Of a stretch of 53,935 nt of DNA, positions 22,334-34,088 are shown piece by piece. A model generated the notes under the pieces. It ran no database searches. It was given only the letters and a program-made list of their open reading frames with translations, and was not told the origin of the DNA. Positions within the stretch are counted from its first letter, which is position 1. Every line of letters starts with the position of its first letter. The stretch is taken from positions 1 to 53,935 of the forward strand of contig FTLJ01001213.1 in NCBI GenBank assembly GCA_900155495.1, written 5' to 3'. This DNA is from Porogramme epimiltina (taxonomy: Eukaryota > Basidiomycota > Agaricomycetes > Polyporales > Polyporaceae). Position numbers and translations under genes: made by a program.

Positions 22334-24407
22334 GTCGCCAACCGGGTTCAACCTCGACTTCAAAAAGAGTGTATGGGCGGCGTGCAGCTAGGTACGGAAT
22401 GCGACAGAGAGAGAGGGAGAGAGAGAGAAAAGGAGAGACGACGGGGTGTGGCACTTCGGAGGACGACGGGTGACAAAGAGATAACTGAGGCGACCGACGA
22501 AAGCCAAGAGCGAGATTTAGGGAGGAAGGAAGATGCGATAGGAGCAGACCGTGCCGCGACCAAGCCCAGAAGTCAAAGAAGAAGCGATGTGGGGAGACAA
22601 GAACGAGCACCAGGCAGGCGAAAGCGGGACGCACAGCGCTCCACGGGCAGAGGCGTGTACCCGAGCCCGCGCGGGGATATATATGTCAACGATCGTGCGG
22701 AGGGCGCGACGATGCGCGCACAGGCGACCGGCTAATGCGGAGCCCTCGAGCTCGCGGGGTCAGAACGCGGACAGCGACAAACGGTGCGAGGCCGCCAAGC
22801 GTGGCCGACGGCCAATGGACGCGGGGGCCAAGGCTGATTCTGGGCCCGCCCGACGACGCGTACGGATGTGGTGGAGCGGACGTTTCAAGCCATCGACTTC
22901 TCCCGGGGGGTTGATACCGCCTCACATGGGCGAGAAAGCCGCGTTTCATACAAAGCAAGGCGGGCTCCTGCAGAGATCGCGCAGGACGCAGGTGCGGAGA
23001 TGGAGGTGATGAGCACGGGACGGAGGCAGCGCCCGCAGCGACGTGGACGACGATAAGCCCCAGCACCGCTTTCGGGCGTCTCTAGCCCCATATCGGGACG
23101 ACGCCTCGGGTCGATCGTGTTTTTCCTCGACTGCCTCCGCCGTGCCGTTGCTCCTCCCAAGCCTCCCCGCCCCCCGCCTACTGCGGCCAAGCCCCCGCCC
23201 CTTTCAGTCTCTCTTTGTGTGGATTGTTCTACGCCGCCAGCGTGAATGCCGTCGCCATAGGGCGGGCCTCGCGCAGGCACAAACGCGAATACAACACGTC
23301 TTGCGCCCACGCAGCAGCAATTAATATTATGTTCCTCCTCCCTCCGCCGCCAATCACGGTCACCTCCACACGCCCTGCGAGGGCGTGTATGCTTTAGGCT
23401 CCCCAGCGGAGATGGTTGCTGCCCCTGCTCGCGGACACAAACACAGAAAGCCCCCTCTCGCCTCCTTGGCATCGTCTCGTCATGATCTTGGCCCGCGCGC
23501 GGAGTGTGGTCGTGGCTGTCGTCTCTCTCCTGTGGAGAAATAACGCGATCTTCTAGCCACATCCGCCCGTGCCCGGCGCTGCGCCGCCTCTTCCTCTTTG
23601 CGCCCCCGCCCTGCGCCCCCGGCGAATCGCGTTGCGTCTCGACGTCGACGCCGCGCAGCCAATGCGTCCTCGTCGAATCGCAAAGTCGCCTGCCATCAGC
23701 GCGCGAATCCGCCCGCCTCGGATGGAAATCAAGAGATCGACGTGATGCTAAGTCGAAGGCGGGGCAGCAATGTGCAATATAGACGACGTGCGCGCCGCCG
23801 GGCCCGCAGTCTCGGCCAAGTGTTGCTCTTGGTAGTAAGTACCAGCTCCAAGAGCAAGGTCGAACATCGTGCTTGATCAAGATCTGTGGCGCAAACGTCC
23901 TAGCAAAGGTCAAACGGCGACCGCGTCTGTCACTACAACCAGTTCATTTGAATTGGACAGATGATACAAATCATTAAGAAGGTGATAATGTGCTTATGTT
24001 CCCTTGTTGGTTTGGCTGTAGAATATCGAGCTTGGTAACGCTAGAGGAGCAATAGAAGTCCGTGTGGTGGGGACGTGTCGGCTTGTGTGTGTGTAGGCTG
24101 AAGGCGTAAACCGGGACCCCAAGCACCGGGCCCAAAAAGCCAAGCCCGCGCTTCCGATGGAAATCTCGCCCATGGCGTCCGTCTCCGCTCCCCGGGGCCC
24201 GGGAGCGAGGCCTTCGTACACAGGTCGTCATCTCGACGGCCCCCTACACAACTCGTCGAGCAAGGCGACGGGTAGCCTCGGCCAAGCGCCCACCGGGAAC
24301 GCCGCCACCGACCCCGCCTACGCTCACCCACGCTCCCCGAGAAGGCCCCCGAGGCCGCGCGATGCACGTGCGCCTCGCTCGTTTTCACCAGCCCGCCGCG
24401 CCGCGGC
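22334..24407. other. Gene-free region upstream of the transporter
   Basis: About 2.1 kb lies between the transporter start and the 3' end of the RBR ligase gene. It includes a GA-rich microsatellite and Arg-rich spurious frames (for example 23913-22885, minus). No gene is supported. The left part should hold the transporter promoter; no convincing TATA box was found. Confidence 0.5.
22405..22438. repeat. GA-rich microsatellite
   Basis: A purine tract, mostly (GA)n with occasional G or A interruptions, lies about 70-105 bp upstream of the transporter start codon. On the transcribed strand it is a CT tract, frequent in fungal 5' leaders. Confidence 0.85.
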
Positions 24408-27400
24408 CTATGCCCGCCTCCGAGCGGGAGCGGGGAGACGAGGAGCGGGGACGGCAGGAGCGGCCGCTCGGCGACGTGCACGGGCGCGATGGGGCGGGAT
24501 CGGGATCGGGGCCGGCGGCGGCGGCGGCGGCGGCGCTGGGGCAGCCCCAACGGCTGCCTGGGCTGCGGGGTTGATGTGTAGCTGGACGTTGAAAACGGGG
24601 GCGGCGCCGTCCCCGGGCAAGGGTGCGCGGTGGTGGTGGTGATAGTGGTGGTGGTGCACGACGCCACCACGCGGCGCGCGTGCTTGTACTTGTGGCGGGG
24701 GGGCGGGAACTGGGACGACCGCGGGCGCGGGGAGGGCCGCAGGCGCCTGAAAGGCGGCGTGCAGATCCGCGCGCCATTGCGCGACTTCCTCCTCGAGGTG
24801 TGCCAACCGGCGCCGGGCGGGGAGGGCACCGCCGTGTCGCGCCGCCGCCACGGCCGGCCGCGCTGCCTCAAGACGCGCGTTCAGCATGCGTTGAGCAGCT
24901 TCGGCGTTGTGAAGCGCCGCATGCATGTCGACGTTCACGTGTTGAACTTGGACGCGCTGAGCGGCGAGTCCGGGGTGAAGTGCGCGCGAAGGGCCTGCCA
25001 CGGGGGGAGGGAGGTCCACTTCGAGGTCCTTGTCGTCAACATCGGGGTGCGCGCGCTTGTATTCCTCCATCGCCTTCTTGGCTGCTGCGGTCACCTATAG
25101 TGACCAATGTTAGCATTGCCGTTGGTGAAAGGTGGAGCTTTCTCCAATGCAAGCTAACCTCGTCGCTGTGGCGTCCTTCTACAGACGTATCCCAGAGTAT
25201 ACATTTCTTCGGGTCTGCTTTCCCGTTGTAAGGGGGCGGCTGCCGACGAGAAGTTTGTCAGCTCCAACTTGAAAGTGGAACACATCGGAAAGCGGCCCGG
25301 CGCTCACATGTGAGAAGTGCTCGTATCCGTTGATGATTTTGCGGCATATGTAACACGAGAGGGTGTGACAATTAGGGCATGTCATCTTGTTACACTGCAT
25401 GAACGGACGGTGAACATGACGATGAGAAGAGAAGCGAGGTGTGAGACCGACTTACTCCCATCTCCTTGACGAAAGCTGGAGAAAATCAATGAGTAAGGCC
25501 GCTTGTGACCGGACCGAATTGAGGTGAAGAGGCAGCGTACACACCTTTCTTGCACTTCGGGCAGTTCCGCATCAGGGCGCGAGCTGTGGTGGATGGCCCG
25601 GGAGTCAGCATCGGTCAAAACGGGCCACAAGCTGACAGGAACAACGGCGCACTCATTGCTTCTTCGATCGCGTGTCGGGCATCGAGCTTCTTGTCGTCTT
25701 CGACTTCTACTCGAACGGCGGATCAGCGACATGCTACTCCTCGCACAGCCGCGCGCCACCCGGTCAGACCGACGCACCTTGACAGCTCTTTGGCAAGTGA
25801 TCCTATCGCGGACGGCCACAAAGGAAGATACCGTCAGCTTTCCTTCCATGAAAGAACGCAGGTGCCACCACTGGGGCTGAGCGCGGACAGCAAGCAGGGA
25901 AGACGCGCGACGGAACCCAATACACGCCCGGACAGGGCCGGGCCACTGGTAGAATCCTCACGCGCGATGGTTCTCGACACTCACCAGCTTCTTGCACTGT
26001 CGGCACGTCACCGCGCCGCACGCTTCGTTCTCGCACCGGAACAGGCGCTCTTGATCGTTCTCGTTCACGACCTTGTAGTCGCAAAACGGGCACTCCTCTA
26101 GGCCCTCGAGTCCTGCGGCCTCGATCTCTTTCCGCTGTTTCACGCGGTCGTACAGCTCGAGCAGCTTCGGCGTCAGGATCCGGCGTAGTTCCGACTCGGG
26201 GAATGGCAGCTTGCATCCGGACTGGTCCATGCACACGATGCGCATGTCGTGCTCCCCCAGCTTTGTTTCGGCATACGACGTCATGCACGTCATACAGAAC
26301 AGATGAGCCTCGGGGCACTGCACCATCTTGTCCTATGGGTCGGTGAAACGAGTGAGGGGTGAAACGTGAGGTGGCGAGCCGGGACACTTACGAAGGGATA
26401 GTCCGTGAAGCAGCAGCCGCACTCGATACCGCCCTCCTCCTCTTCCGCCTCAGCCTCTGCAACCTGCGTCGCGTGCTGCACCTCTTCCTCCTCCAACGTC
26501 TCCTGAACCCATCGGATCTCCGCCTCGAGCTCCTCGTCCCGTCGTTGTACGCGTTTGCCCTTGCCCTTCGAACGCGCGCGTGCGAGCGGTCTATACGGAA
26601 GGGGCACAGTCCTCTGCTGCACACGCAGAGCGAGGTACGCTGGCGCATAGAGCGAATTGTTGACTGTCATCACCGCTCGGATATGCGCCGTAGGCACCTC
26701 GGGAAAGTCGGATTCAAGTTGCATCTGTGCAAACGGGACGTCTTTGAGCAGACGATACTATCCGCAAATGCGAGCCACTCACCACGGCAAGCTCGCCATA
26801 GAATGGGGTACCGGCGTGCCCGCGATTCTTGTCCCCGTAGTCGATCTTCGGCCGGACCGCCCGTCCCACTTGCGGCTCTGCATCGTCGCGCTTGCGCTTA
26901 CCCTTCCTATTGGCATCCGCCTTCGGATAGTCTGGGTTCTCGAAAAGAGAGTGTAGGACCGGTTCGACAACCTTTTCCTTGTATTGTGGATAGTGTTCCT
27001 CGATGAGCGAGAGGATGTGTGTTGGAAGTACATCGGGGATGATCTCGAGCACCTGAGCGACGTAGGCATCGACTGGAATTTCGTCTTCCGGTGCAGGAGC
27101 GTCTGGAGGAAGACGAAGAGGATCCGGCTCGGGCTGCTCGGGAACAACAGGAAGGTCTACCGGAGCAAGCATAGGAATGGGTTCCGGAGGGGGTTCAGGA
27201 AAGGAGTAGTCCCGGAGGTCACCGTCCGAGAGGTCGGGTAAGAACAAAGGTGACCGAGAACGTGGACGTGGGTTGAGAGGAGCATCGGGTACACGTACGG
27301 GCGCTGCGCTTTTTACCGACTTCTTCCCTTTGTGTTGCCTGGATGAACTGGAGGCACGAGGAGGATGAGGTGCTCGAGGCTTCGACGGTCCAGCGCGCAT

Positions 27401-27541
27401 GCCTTCTGTCTCGGAATCGGTCAATTCTATGACATCTCCTTCAGGTAGATGACGTCGGGGACGTGTGTGTGGTCGCGAACCTCCCGCTTTCTTTTGGGCG
27501 GAGGAGTGCCCAGTGATCATGTCTACATCAATAAAATCCAT
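24408..27541 (-). CDS. RBR-type E3 ubiquitin ligase (RNF216/TRIAD3-like), multi-exon
   Basis: RBR ligases pass ubiquitin from an E2 to a catalytic Cys in RING2 and then to substrate. Exons 27541-26783, 26724-26392 and 26332-25985 are firm (all phase 0). The N-terminal 250 residues are acidic and disordered, with an LSLIEEHYPQY helix. RING1 is IECGCCFTDYPF followed by CPEAHLFCMTCMTSY. The IBR-like part has ECPFCDYKVV and FRCENEACGAVTCRQCKKL. RING2 is assembled from small exons carrying DHLPKSC, DARHAIEEAMS, MRNCPKCKK and CNKMTCPNCHTLSCYICR. The C-terminal 220 residues hold AAQRMLNARLEAARPA (possible coiled coil), a His run and a long Pro/Ala tract. ATG 27541 follows an acceptor-like TTCAG, so a non-coding first exon upstream is possible. 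The stop at 24408 lies in low-complexity sequence and is less sure. Confidence 0.85.
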
Positions 27542-29084
27542 CACTGAACGCAAATGTTAGTGGTTTGTCATTGTACAGCAGTCATAAGCGAGCTCTAAAA
27601 GCTCTAACATATAAATGAAGGAAAGTTTTCGTAAGAACGGCAGTCCCGCGAACAGTGCACGCACGAAACTCGTCAAGAAGGGCGTGAGTCGGTGGAAGGT
27701 GCCGCTCGCCGAAGTGAAGAGAGAAATGTATACAGTCAAGTCCCTCGAAGCATATAGTTTCAACGGAAATGAATGACAAGAAGTTATAGGAGACCGAAAG
27801 ACCAGTGCAAAGGGAAAAACCACAAGGCGAAAACGTACCAGCTGATGGAGAAGACCAAGACCATCGACGCTCCCTGATCCCTGCACTCCTAAGCCGATCT
27901 CTTCTGCTCGGCAGGCGGTATAATGTTAGTTGGTGGATGCGCCACTGTGTGCAGCACAGCTGAGAGAGGTGGCGATAATGAGGAATAGGCGGTGGGATGG
28001 TCCGAGGTGTAAGGCAGTCCGATACGCAGAGACGCCACGGCGAAGTCCCAAGGAGGAACGCTCACGTGAGATGCACGTGCATTCACACAAGCGCCCTCCG
28101 CAACCGCCACGTGTCGAAGCGTTGTTGCGATCAAGCGGCGACTCGGAGGACCATGATGAGACAGGCTACGATGCGTCTCCTAAATCGACAAAGTACGCCT
28201 CCTTCCTATACTCTTCGGCGAGTTTTGTGTCTTACTTTGCTTCAACCCCAACCGGTTTATACTCTTTTACGCTGTATGATTGACGCTGTGCATGTTGATA
28301 GATGCGGTTTCCCCACCGGGTACACCTCATCATGACGGGACCTATATCCCCCAGCTCAAATGATCATCACAACTCACCAGATGCCGGCTCTGTTTCGGTG
28401 TAACATATCCCTAGTGCCGCTTGCGCACCATCCCTGCGATTTCTCAGTGATGATTATCCACACATGCTGTTAGCGTCGCCATGCCTTAGGAACAAGCCTA
28501 CCACATACCGCCATACGAAGGCCTGAATGATTCAGAGCATACTAAGAGCTGGATAGTAACTAGCTTGACGGCATATTTGGTGAGCGATTTGTCCGCATCC
28601 GCCATCACCTTGGGAACTCAACAATATAGCCCAGGCGTCATGCCGCGACACGTCGGGACTCGGGGGGCTCGTGGGCCTGACACTGTAACGCGTGATCGTA
28701 GAGTATGAGGTACACCCCATCGCCTTGTGTTGCTATTGGCAAAGCCTTCCGCAGACTCTCATACGTTGTCTCCTCTGACGTCCTCAGAAAGCTACATTCC
28801 ACTCCCTCAGATGCTTTGGCATCGTTCACATCTAGTCAAAGCACGCCGTCTAAGGAGCATCCTGGTTTTTGAAGCCCCTTCACAAATCTACGACGAGGAA
28901 GGTGGGGCCTTTACGCGGCCGAGGCCCTCATCATTGAACTCGCCATCAATCCCGGACCGGCGCGATCACGAGCCATGTTGATGTCCGCAGCGGTGTAGAG
29001 CGCTGCGCTGCCTCCGGCTGGAAAGTGCACACTGATCGGGAGACCACCGGGCGACCGGTATGCGCGTCTGGGCCGCGCTGAAAG
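27542..29084. other. Divergent intergenic region with a possible coding remnant
   Basis: This lies between the RBR ligase (minus) and the first RlpA-like gene (plus). A minus-strand open frame, 28829-28638, has a protein-like composition (SLRKALPIATQGDGVYLILY), but I found no flanking exons or family. It may be a relic. Nothing else is supported. The distal promoter here does not resemble the duplicated promoter at 33410-34065. Confidence 0.4.
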
Positions 29085-29091
29085 TATAAAA
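29085..29091 (+). promoter_or_regulatory. TATA box of the first complete RlpA-like gene
   Basis: TATAAAA lies exactly 120 nt before the start codon at 29205, the same spacing as in the paralogs at 34089 and 35994. Confidence 0.75.
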
Positions 29092-29204
29092 GAGGCCCCT
29101 TCAGCATGTCAGATTCCTCAGTTTGTAACTCACCTTCACTTCCATCCCAATTCTCTTTCGGCCCGGTGCCTCCACTCCTCCCGTACTCTCTTATCATTTT
29201 CAAC

Positions 29205-29709
29205 ATGCGTTTCTCCGTCGTCCTCGCCACCCTCTCCGCCGTCACCTTCGGTTACGCCCAGTCCCTCAGCTTGTCTGGTGGTGATGGTCCGTGCATATTC
29301 TTGGCTACGCCTCTGTCTACAGCTAATGTGCTATTGCTACTGTCAGCTACCTTCTATACCGCCGGCCTTGGCTCCTGTGGGTTCCAGAACACTGACGCCG
29401 ACTTCATTGTCGCTGTTGATGTTGCTACCATCACCTCCTTCCCTGGTGCTGGAGCCAACCCCAACGCGTACGTGACCTGACACTTTTTTCGTATTTGTTT
29501 GTGCTCATCATGTGCACTGTTATAGGAACCCGATGTGCGGCCGCCAAATGGTGGTGACTGGCCCCGACGGCAAGACGGTTACTGTCACCGTTGTGGATAC
29601 CTGCCCCGGATGTGCGCCTGGCAGCGTCGACCTGACGCCGACTGCGTTCCAGCAGCTCGCGTCGCTGGACGTCGGCCGCCTCCATGGCATCAGCTGGACC
29701 CTCATCTGA
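29205..29709 (+). CDS. Secreted RlpA-like double-psi beta-barrel protein, 3 exons
   Basis: Exons are 29205-29286, 29347-29467 and 29526-29709 (phases 1 and 2), giving 128 residues. A signal peptide (RFSVVLATLSAVTFGYAQS) precedes a single DPBB domain: FYTAGLGSCG, DADFIVAVD, NPMCGRQMVVTGPDGK, VDTCPGCAPGSVDL, AFQQLASLDVGRLHGISW. These are hallmark positions of RlpA/barwin/expansin-like proteins, and fungal members are often labelled riboflavin aldehyde-forming enzyme-like. The family is extracellular and linked to cell-wall interaction or protease inhibition. The exact role of this one is unknown. Four conserved Cys suggest two disulfides. There is no second expansin domain. Leader and 3' UTR closely match the copies at 34089 and 35994. 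Confidence 0.93.
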
Positions 29710-30218
29710 GGAGAGAGCGCATGATGATTATGACTGTTCATGACGATGTACATACGCACTGTTACGAATTATGATGGAAGTGAAACATAGCCTGTGTGTT
29801 GTGTGCATCTTAGGGTACGCAGGGTGTAGCTGACCACTGTTGCGCTTGCGGTGGACTTGCTAAGGAGTTTTGGTCAAACACTTAAACATGGCGCCCATAC
29901 GCGTGGCTTTCGGCGCACGGGTCGGCCTGAGCAGTGGGGATTATCTTCCACCTTTCCCACGGTTTGAGTAACTTTGATGTAAGCTGCGGACGCACTGCGG
30001 GCCTTCTCAGTCGGTAACTCATCGCTCCAGTTTGAGGACTGTTGTCGTCTGAAGCTCTTCCACCTTACCACTCGGAGGTGTAGGCCGCCCTTAATCTCGT
30101 GTCTCTGTCACACATTCTCAGGTGAGCGGTTCAGAACTTCGCTGTTTGTGAAAAAGCAGCTTGGTGAGCCAGTTCGAGATTTAGGGAACCCAGGCAAGCT
30201 TCATCTAAAGTACCAGAC
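29710..30218. other. Intergenic, with conserved 3' UTR block
   Basis: The first 75 bp carry the block conserved after the RlpA-like stop codons (29720-29785). The rest shows no gene and leads into the F-box gene, whose promoter has no clear TATA box. Confidence 0.5.
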
Positions 30219-31662
30219 ATGACCAATCGTCAAGACATCATCAGATTCTGCGGTGAAATCGTGGACATCATTATCGACTACCTTCACGATGACTTTAACA
30301 CTCTCAAGTGTTGTTCTCTTGTGTGCCATGCGTGGCTCCCTGCATCTCGCTTTCATCTCTTCGACGTTGTTACTTGTCTCCAGGGGAAATTTTCAACATT
30401 GCAACCATTTTTAACATGGGCGGCTTCCTCTCCAGACGCTACCCCGTATATTCGAACCTGTATCATTCGGCCTGTTTGCGAGAGATGTATCCGATTCCTT
30501 GACACCGGTACCCGGGCGCATCAAGAGCCAGCACTGATGGTAGAGGAAATTGGCAGGCTCATAGGTTGTTTGACCAGTCTGCGACACATCGTGCTGCGAG
30601 GAGCTTCTCTGAGCGTTTCATCCTCCTTCGAACTTCCGTCCTTATTCACACCATCAAATCGACTATCCCTCGATACACTATCCATTCTGGATTGTTCCAC
30701 CGCTCACTTCAACTTTACCCCGATCTACCTTCTCCTCTCCTTCTTCACGGATATCAATAACTTGGAAGTCGAAGCACTCCGCTGCGATTGGAATCCTTCG
30801 GATATTTCTCTACCTGCATTCACCTGTCTCGCATCCTCCCTCCGGATTCGCGGACTACTCCTTAGCTCAATTTTCACGACTCCGAGTACCACTAGGCTGG
30901 ATCCTTTCCACGGTTTCCTCCAGCTGTTCTACCATTCTCACCCCACCTGGGATCTCAACACCCTCGGTCTCAGCTTGTCAAACTTACCTCATCAATGCCT
31001 CTTGGACGGCGTTTTCGCCCTCTGCAGTAATACTATTCGGGAGCTCACCATTGACGTCACGCCTACCATTCTTACACTGGATGCAACCCGACCAAGTGAG
31101 TCCTCAACACCCCTCTACATCGCCGAAAGCTCGCTAATAAATAGCGCCGGAACTACCCGTAGGTGTCCCTCTAATGTGGCGCGAACTGCATCTGCGCTGC
31201 TGTACATCCCTTTCGGTCCTCAAGCTGAAGGTTGTCACATGCGGTCTTCAATTCATAAACGGAGCACTATGGGAAGGACCGACTTTCTGTGACGATATGT
31301 TCGAAGTCAACGCAAAAATTATCCGCGAGTCGGCGCCTCCCTCCCTCCGCAAGATCACAATCACGTTCATGCACTCAGGAGAGTGGGATGCCCGGGTGGC
31401 TGCGAGATTCGAAGCGCTGCCCTCGTGGGCAGCCCTCGATGATGCCATAGCGGATATTCGTGCCCTCGAGAGTCTCACCTGCATCGTGGACGCGGACGTG
31501 AGGAGCGATTCTAATGACTACATCGAATGGCCTAGTTGCTACGTTGAGCGCGTACTACGCGTTCGTACGATTGCCGCCGATGGATATGCGAGCGTTGTAC
31601 GGAAGATGCTGCCACGAATGCAGGAATCAGGGAAGCTGCGTGTCCTGGAAATAATCGAGTAA
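30219..31662 (+). CDS. F-box protein with leucine-rich C-terminal region, 2 exons
   Basis: F-box proteins bind Skp1 in SCF ubiquitin ligases and present substrates through their C-terminal region. Exon 1 (30219-31095) and exon 2 (31145-31662) join in phase 1 (RPTPELPVG) to give 464 residues. The F-box is at about residues 9-50: CGEIVDIIIDYLHDD followed by LKCCSLVCHAWLPASRFHLF, the usual form in Agaricomycete F-box proteins. The remainder is Leu-rich with irregular repeats (LRHIVLRGASLS, LDTLSILDCST, LEVEALRCDW, LNTLGLSLSNL), consistent with a degenerate LRR-like fold. It sits between two RlpA-like genes. Substrate unknown. Confidence 0.88.
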
Positions 31663-31893
31663 ATAGTAAGTCCTTCCTCGTAGTCGCAAAGCCCGACATA
31701 CTCTGGGCCCTCAGAGTACGTCAAAAGGCTTGAGGCGCGCTGCCTCTCTTTATTACTGTGTCGTAATCAGCCTTGGGTCGTTGGGCATCCGGACACCGTT
31801 TACTAACTCGTTCCACTAATGCCCAGATCATTCAAAGACATATCGGCTAAGGACAAACATAAAATAGACCACAGACACGGGGGGGATATGTGT
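31663..31893. other. Intergenic, short
   Basis: Nothing recognisable lies between the F-box gene and the convergent pseudogene. Confidence 0.4.
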
Positions 31894-32525
31894 TCAGAAG
31901 CGATCGTAGTCGTCATCGGCGTGCGGGTACCGGACATTGAGCTGCTCGATAGCTCACGAAACGGGCAATGCGTACGTGATGTGACTGTTTCTACCATTCG
32001 CTATCCTATTAGAGTGAATTCCGCCAACCATCTTGCCCTGGGAGCAGAAGACGAGCGACCCGGGGTCGTCCTCGGCGAATAGCCCAATTTCTGCGAGATC
32101 CACGGACTCAACGCCAAACATGGAGGTAGGCCTTGGGGGCGAGATAGTGTCCTACTGGCTTTGTCATCTTTCATAACGACGACGCAGAGCCCGTACCACC
32201 GCTTTCGAAAGGGCCAGTTTCGCTGTTAATCCGGAGCTGGTCAAGATGGGAAATTCGAACATGGCCTTGGCATTGCTACATATGAGGGTACTAGAACTTC
32301 AATTAGTGATGAGTTCATAAGTTCTTCTCATCAGATGGAGTAATTACGGGAAAATACGGGGCAGAGCGCACCTATTCCGATAATGCTGCCCTTGAAATAA
32401 GCTTTAAACCTCCCCGCACCAACCTCGAGCGTACCTATGCTCCTGGTATGGCCGTCGATGACGTCAGCGGAGATCTTGGGAGACTAATCGACGTAGCCCG
32501 TTGTAGGGCGAGATCACACCACTAG
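31894..32525 (-). pseudogene. Decayed protease-like gene
   Basis: Minus-strand pieces in family-like order are VISPYNGLRRLVSQDL, DVIDGHTRSIGTLEVGAGRF with AYFKGSIIGIG, FEFPILTSSGLTAKLALS, and FGVESVDLAEIGLFAEDDPG continuing with SLVFCSQGKMVGG. The end is AIEQLNVRYPHADDDYDRF. The layout resembles an uncharacterised Agaricomycete group with a trypsin-fold GDSGSLV-type motif. I recall this pattern but cannot verify it. Lesions visible here are a one-base shift between SQDL and DVIDGH, an in-frame TGA at 31954-31956, and DDPGS where GDSGS would be expected, which removes the nucleophile Ser. Taken as non-functional. Confidence 0.5.
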
Positions 32526-32624
32526 GCGATGTTGTCCATGTAGAGTCTCGAGAACCGCCGGTGAGGTTCATGAATAACGGTTCGACACAGCAGATGAGAC
32601 TCGAAAGTCGGGATCAGTCCCATA

Positions 32625-32665
32625 CTATCAGTCCGCCGGTTTTTCCGATTAATTTTCCGAAAGCT
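32625..32665 (+). repeat. Left arm of an inverted repeat pair
   Basis: ACTATCAGTCCG, two variable bases, then GGTTTTTCCGA recur in reverse complement at 33193-33222, about 560 bp away. Inside the arm is a nearby TTTTCCGAAAGCT. Confidence 0.65.
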
Positions 32666-33178
32666 CATAGCGCGCGCACATGTACTCCTTTCGCCACATA
32701 ACTTGCTCCATGTGTGGCCACAGCATGCATTCATATCTGTTCCAAGTTTCATAATTTAATGTTGGGATGCAAGGGAACAGTGAATATTTTCGTTCTCGAA
32801 ACGCTCCCGCTCATACGTAAAGGTAGTTCTTCCGTTTTTGCTAAGCGAGGGGTGCCGCCTTCAGAAAATCTTGCTCCCCCTGCCCTACCTCAACCACGAC
32901 GCTATCGGAAGTCTCCAAACCACTGTAAACATACATTTTCTTCAGCATATCCACATACCGCTTGTGTAGAATGCTCGCGCAAACGGGGATCTAGTGAAGT
33001 GACATTGGGCACGTGATCCATCACGCCCATCAAAGGGTGTACACGCACTTTTTCGATGGTAGCTCCTCAGCCACTCAACAATTAAGGGTAAAAAGCGGAT
33101 TCATGGAACCACAAGAACCATAGTTAGCACTGATGATTTTTCGGGGGGCCAGACATGACAGTGGAAGGAGAAATGGGA

Positions 33179-33222
33179 GATTTTCCGAAAGCTGAATTCG
33201 GAAAAACCCCCGGACTGATAGT
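33179..33222 (-). repeat. Right arm of an inverted repeat pair
   Basis: This arm includes TTTTCCGAAAGCTGAATTCG, which can fold on itself (TTTTCCGAA with TTCGGAAAA), followed by CCCGGACTGATAGT, the reverse complement of the left arm core. Confidence 0.65.
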
Positions 33223-33409
33223 AGACCCAGGACGAGTTGGTCAGCGAGCAGCCCAAAATTAGAGCGGAGTGTAAATTGTTCACCCTTCTTCACCCCGGGC
33301 CTTCGACTGAGTTTGAATTTCCTACCACTTGAAATAGGCTGGGGACGAGGCTAAACCTCCTATACATAGATGCCGTACCTACTATCCGGCCGATCCGCAC
33401 CTTCAAACC

Positions 33410-34065
33410 GCTGTTCTCCTTTCTACGAATCACTTCCATATCAGTCCGTCAAGGTGCCCAAACGTGAAACACCGGATGCTTTGAGACCAGGCGTTGCGCC
33501 GCGACCGACCCGAAGCCGTAGATGAACCTGATATCACTGGCAGCGGCCTGGTAGGGCTGTTCTGGACGCTCGAGCATCATTATGTTCGTCGTTGTCCACG
33601 CGTTATGTTATCCTTGACCAAGGGATCCGGAAAGGGAGACGGTGGGTAGTCCAAATCTACGATGCCGCAGCAACTTGTCGCCCTCCGGCCCATGACATTT
33701 CCACTAGTACTTACTCTTGTGAGTCTTCGGTATGTCTATGCACACATTGGCACTGAAGTACGTCACAACATAGCCATCACGATACAGCCGCCACGGGAGG
33801 CTAATTCCCCCCGACCAGCCGGTACCTATGCACAACACGTTGATCGCAAGTTGTGTCCCGACGTGATAGATCGCGATCAAGAGATCCGACATCGCTGCTC
33901 AGCCCTCGGCATTTCGGCCACAGTACCGCTAGGCAATGAGCAAGCGCGACCAACGAGCGTTCTCGAGGTATAAAAGGAGGCCGTCTGGCTGGACCGGCTC
34001 TCCAGTTTGCAACTCACCTTCGCTTCCACTCCAGTTCTCTTTCGGCCCGGTGCCTTTACCTCTTT
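33410..34065 (+). repeat. Duplicated promoter region, inverted relative to 1-626
   Basis: This is the partner of the left-edge repeat. It ends in the TATA box and leader of the RlpA-like gene at 34089. The equivalent positions upstream of the gene at 29205 are unrelated apart from the TATA box and leader. Confidence 0.8.
33969..33975 (+). promoter_or_regulatory. TATA box of the second complete RlpA-like gene
   Basis: TATAAAA lies exactly 120 nt upstream of ATG 34089, inside GAGGTATAAAAGGAGG. Confidence 0.75.
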
Positions 34066-34088
34066 CGTGCTCTCTTCTCATTTTAACC

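Larger units (their letters stand above)
32526..33409. other. Intergenic with a pair of inverted repeats
   Basis: No gene is supported. A minus-strand frame upstream of the pseudogene (RTVIHEPHRRFSRLYMDNI) may be more of the same relic. Inverted repeats at 32625-32665 and 33179-33222 are listed separately. Confidence 0.4.

Noticed and set aside
22885..23913. 342-residue minus-strand open frame
   Set aside because: Low complexity (Arg/Gly runs), no domain, no splice support; probably non-coding upstream DNA.
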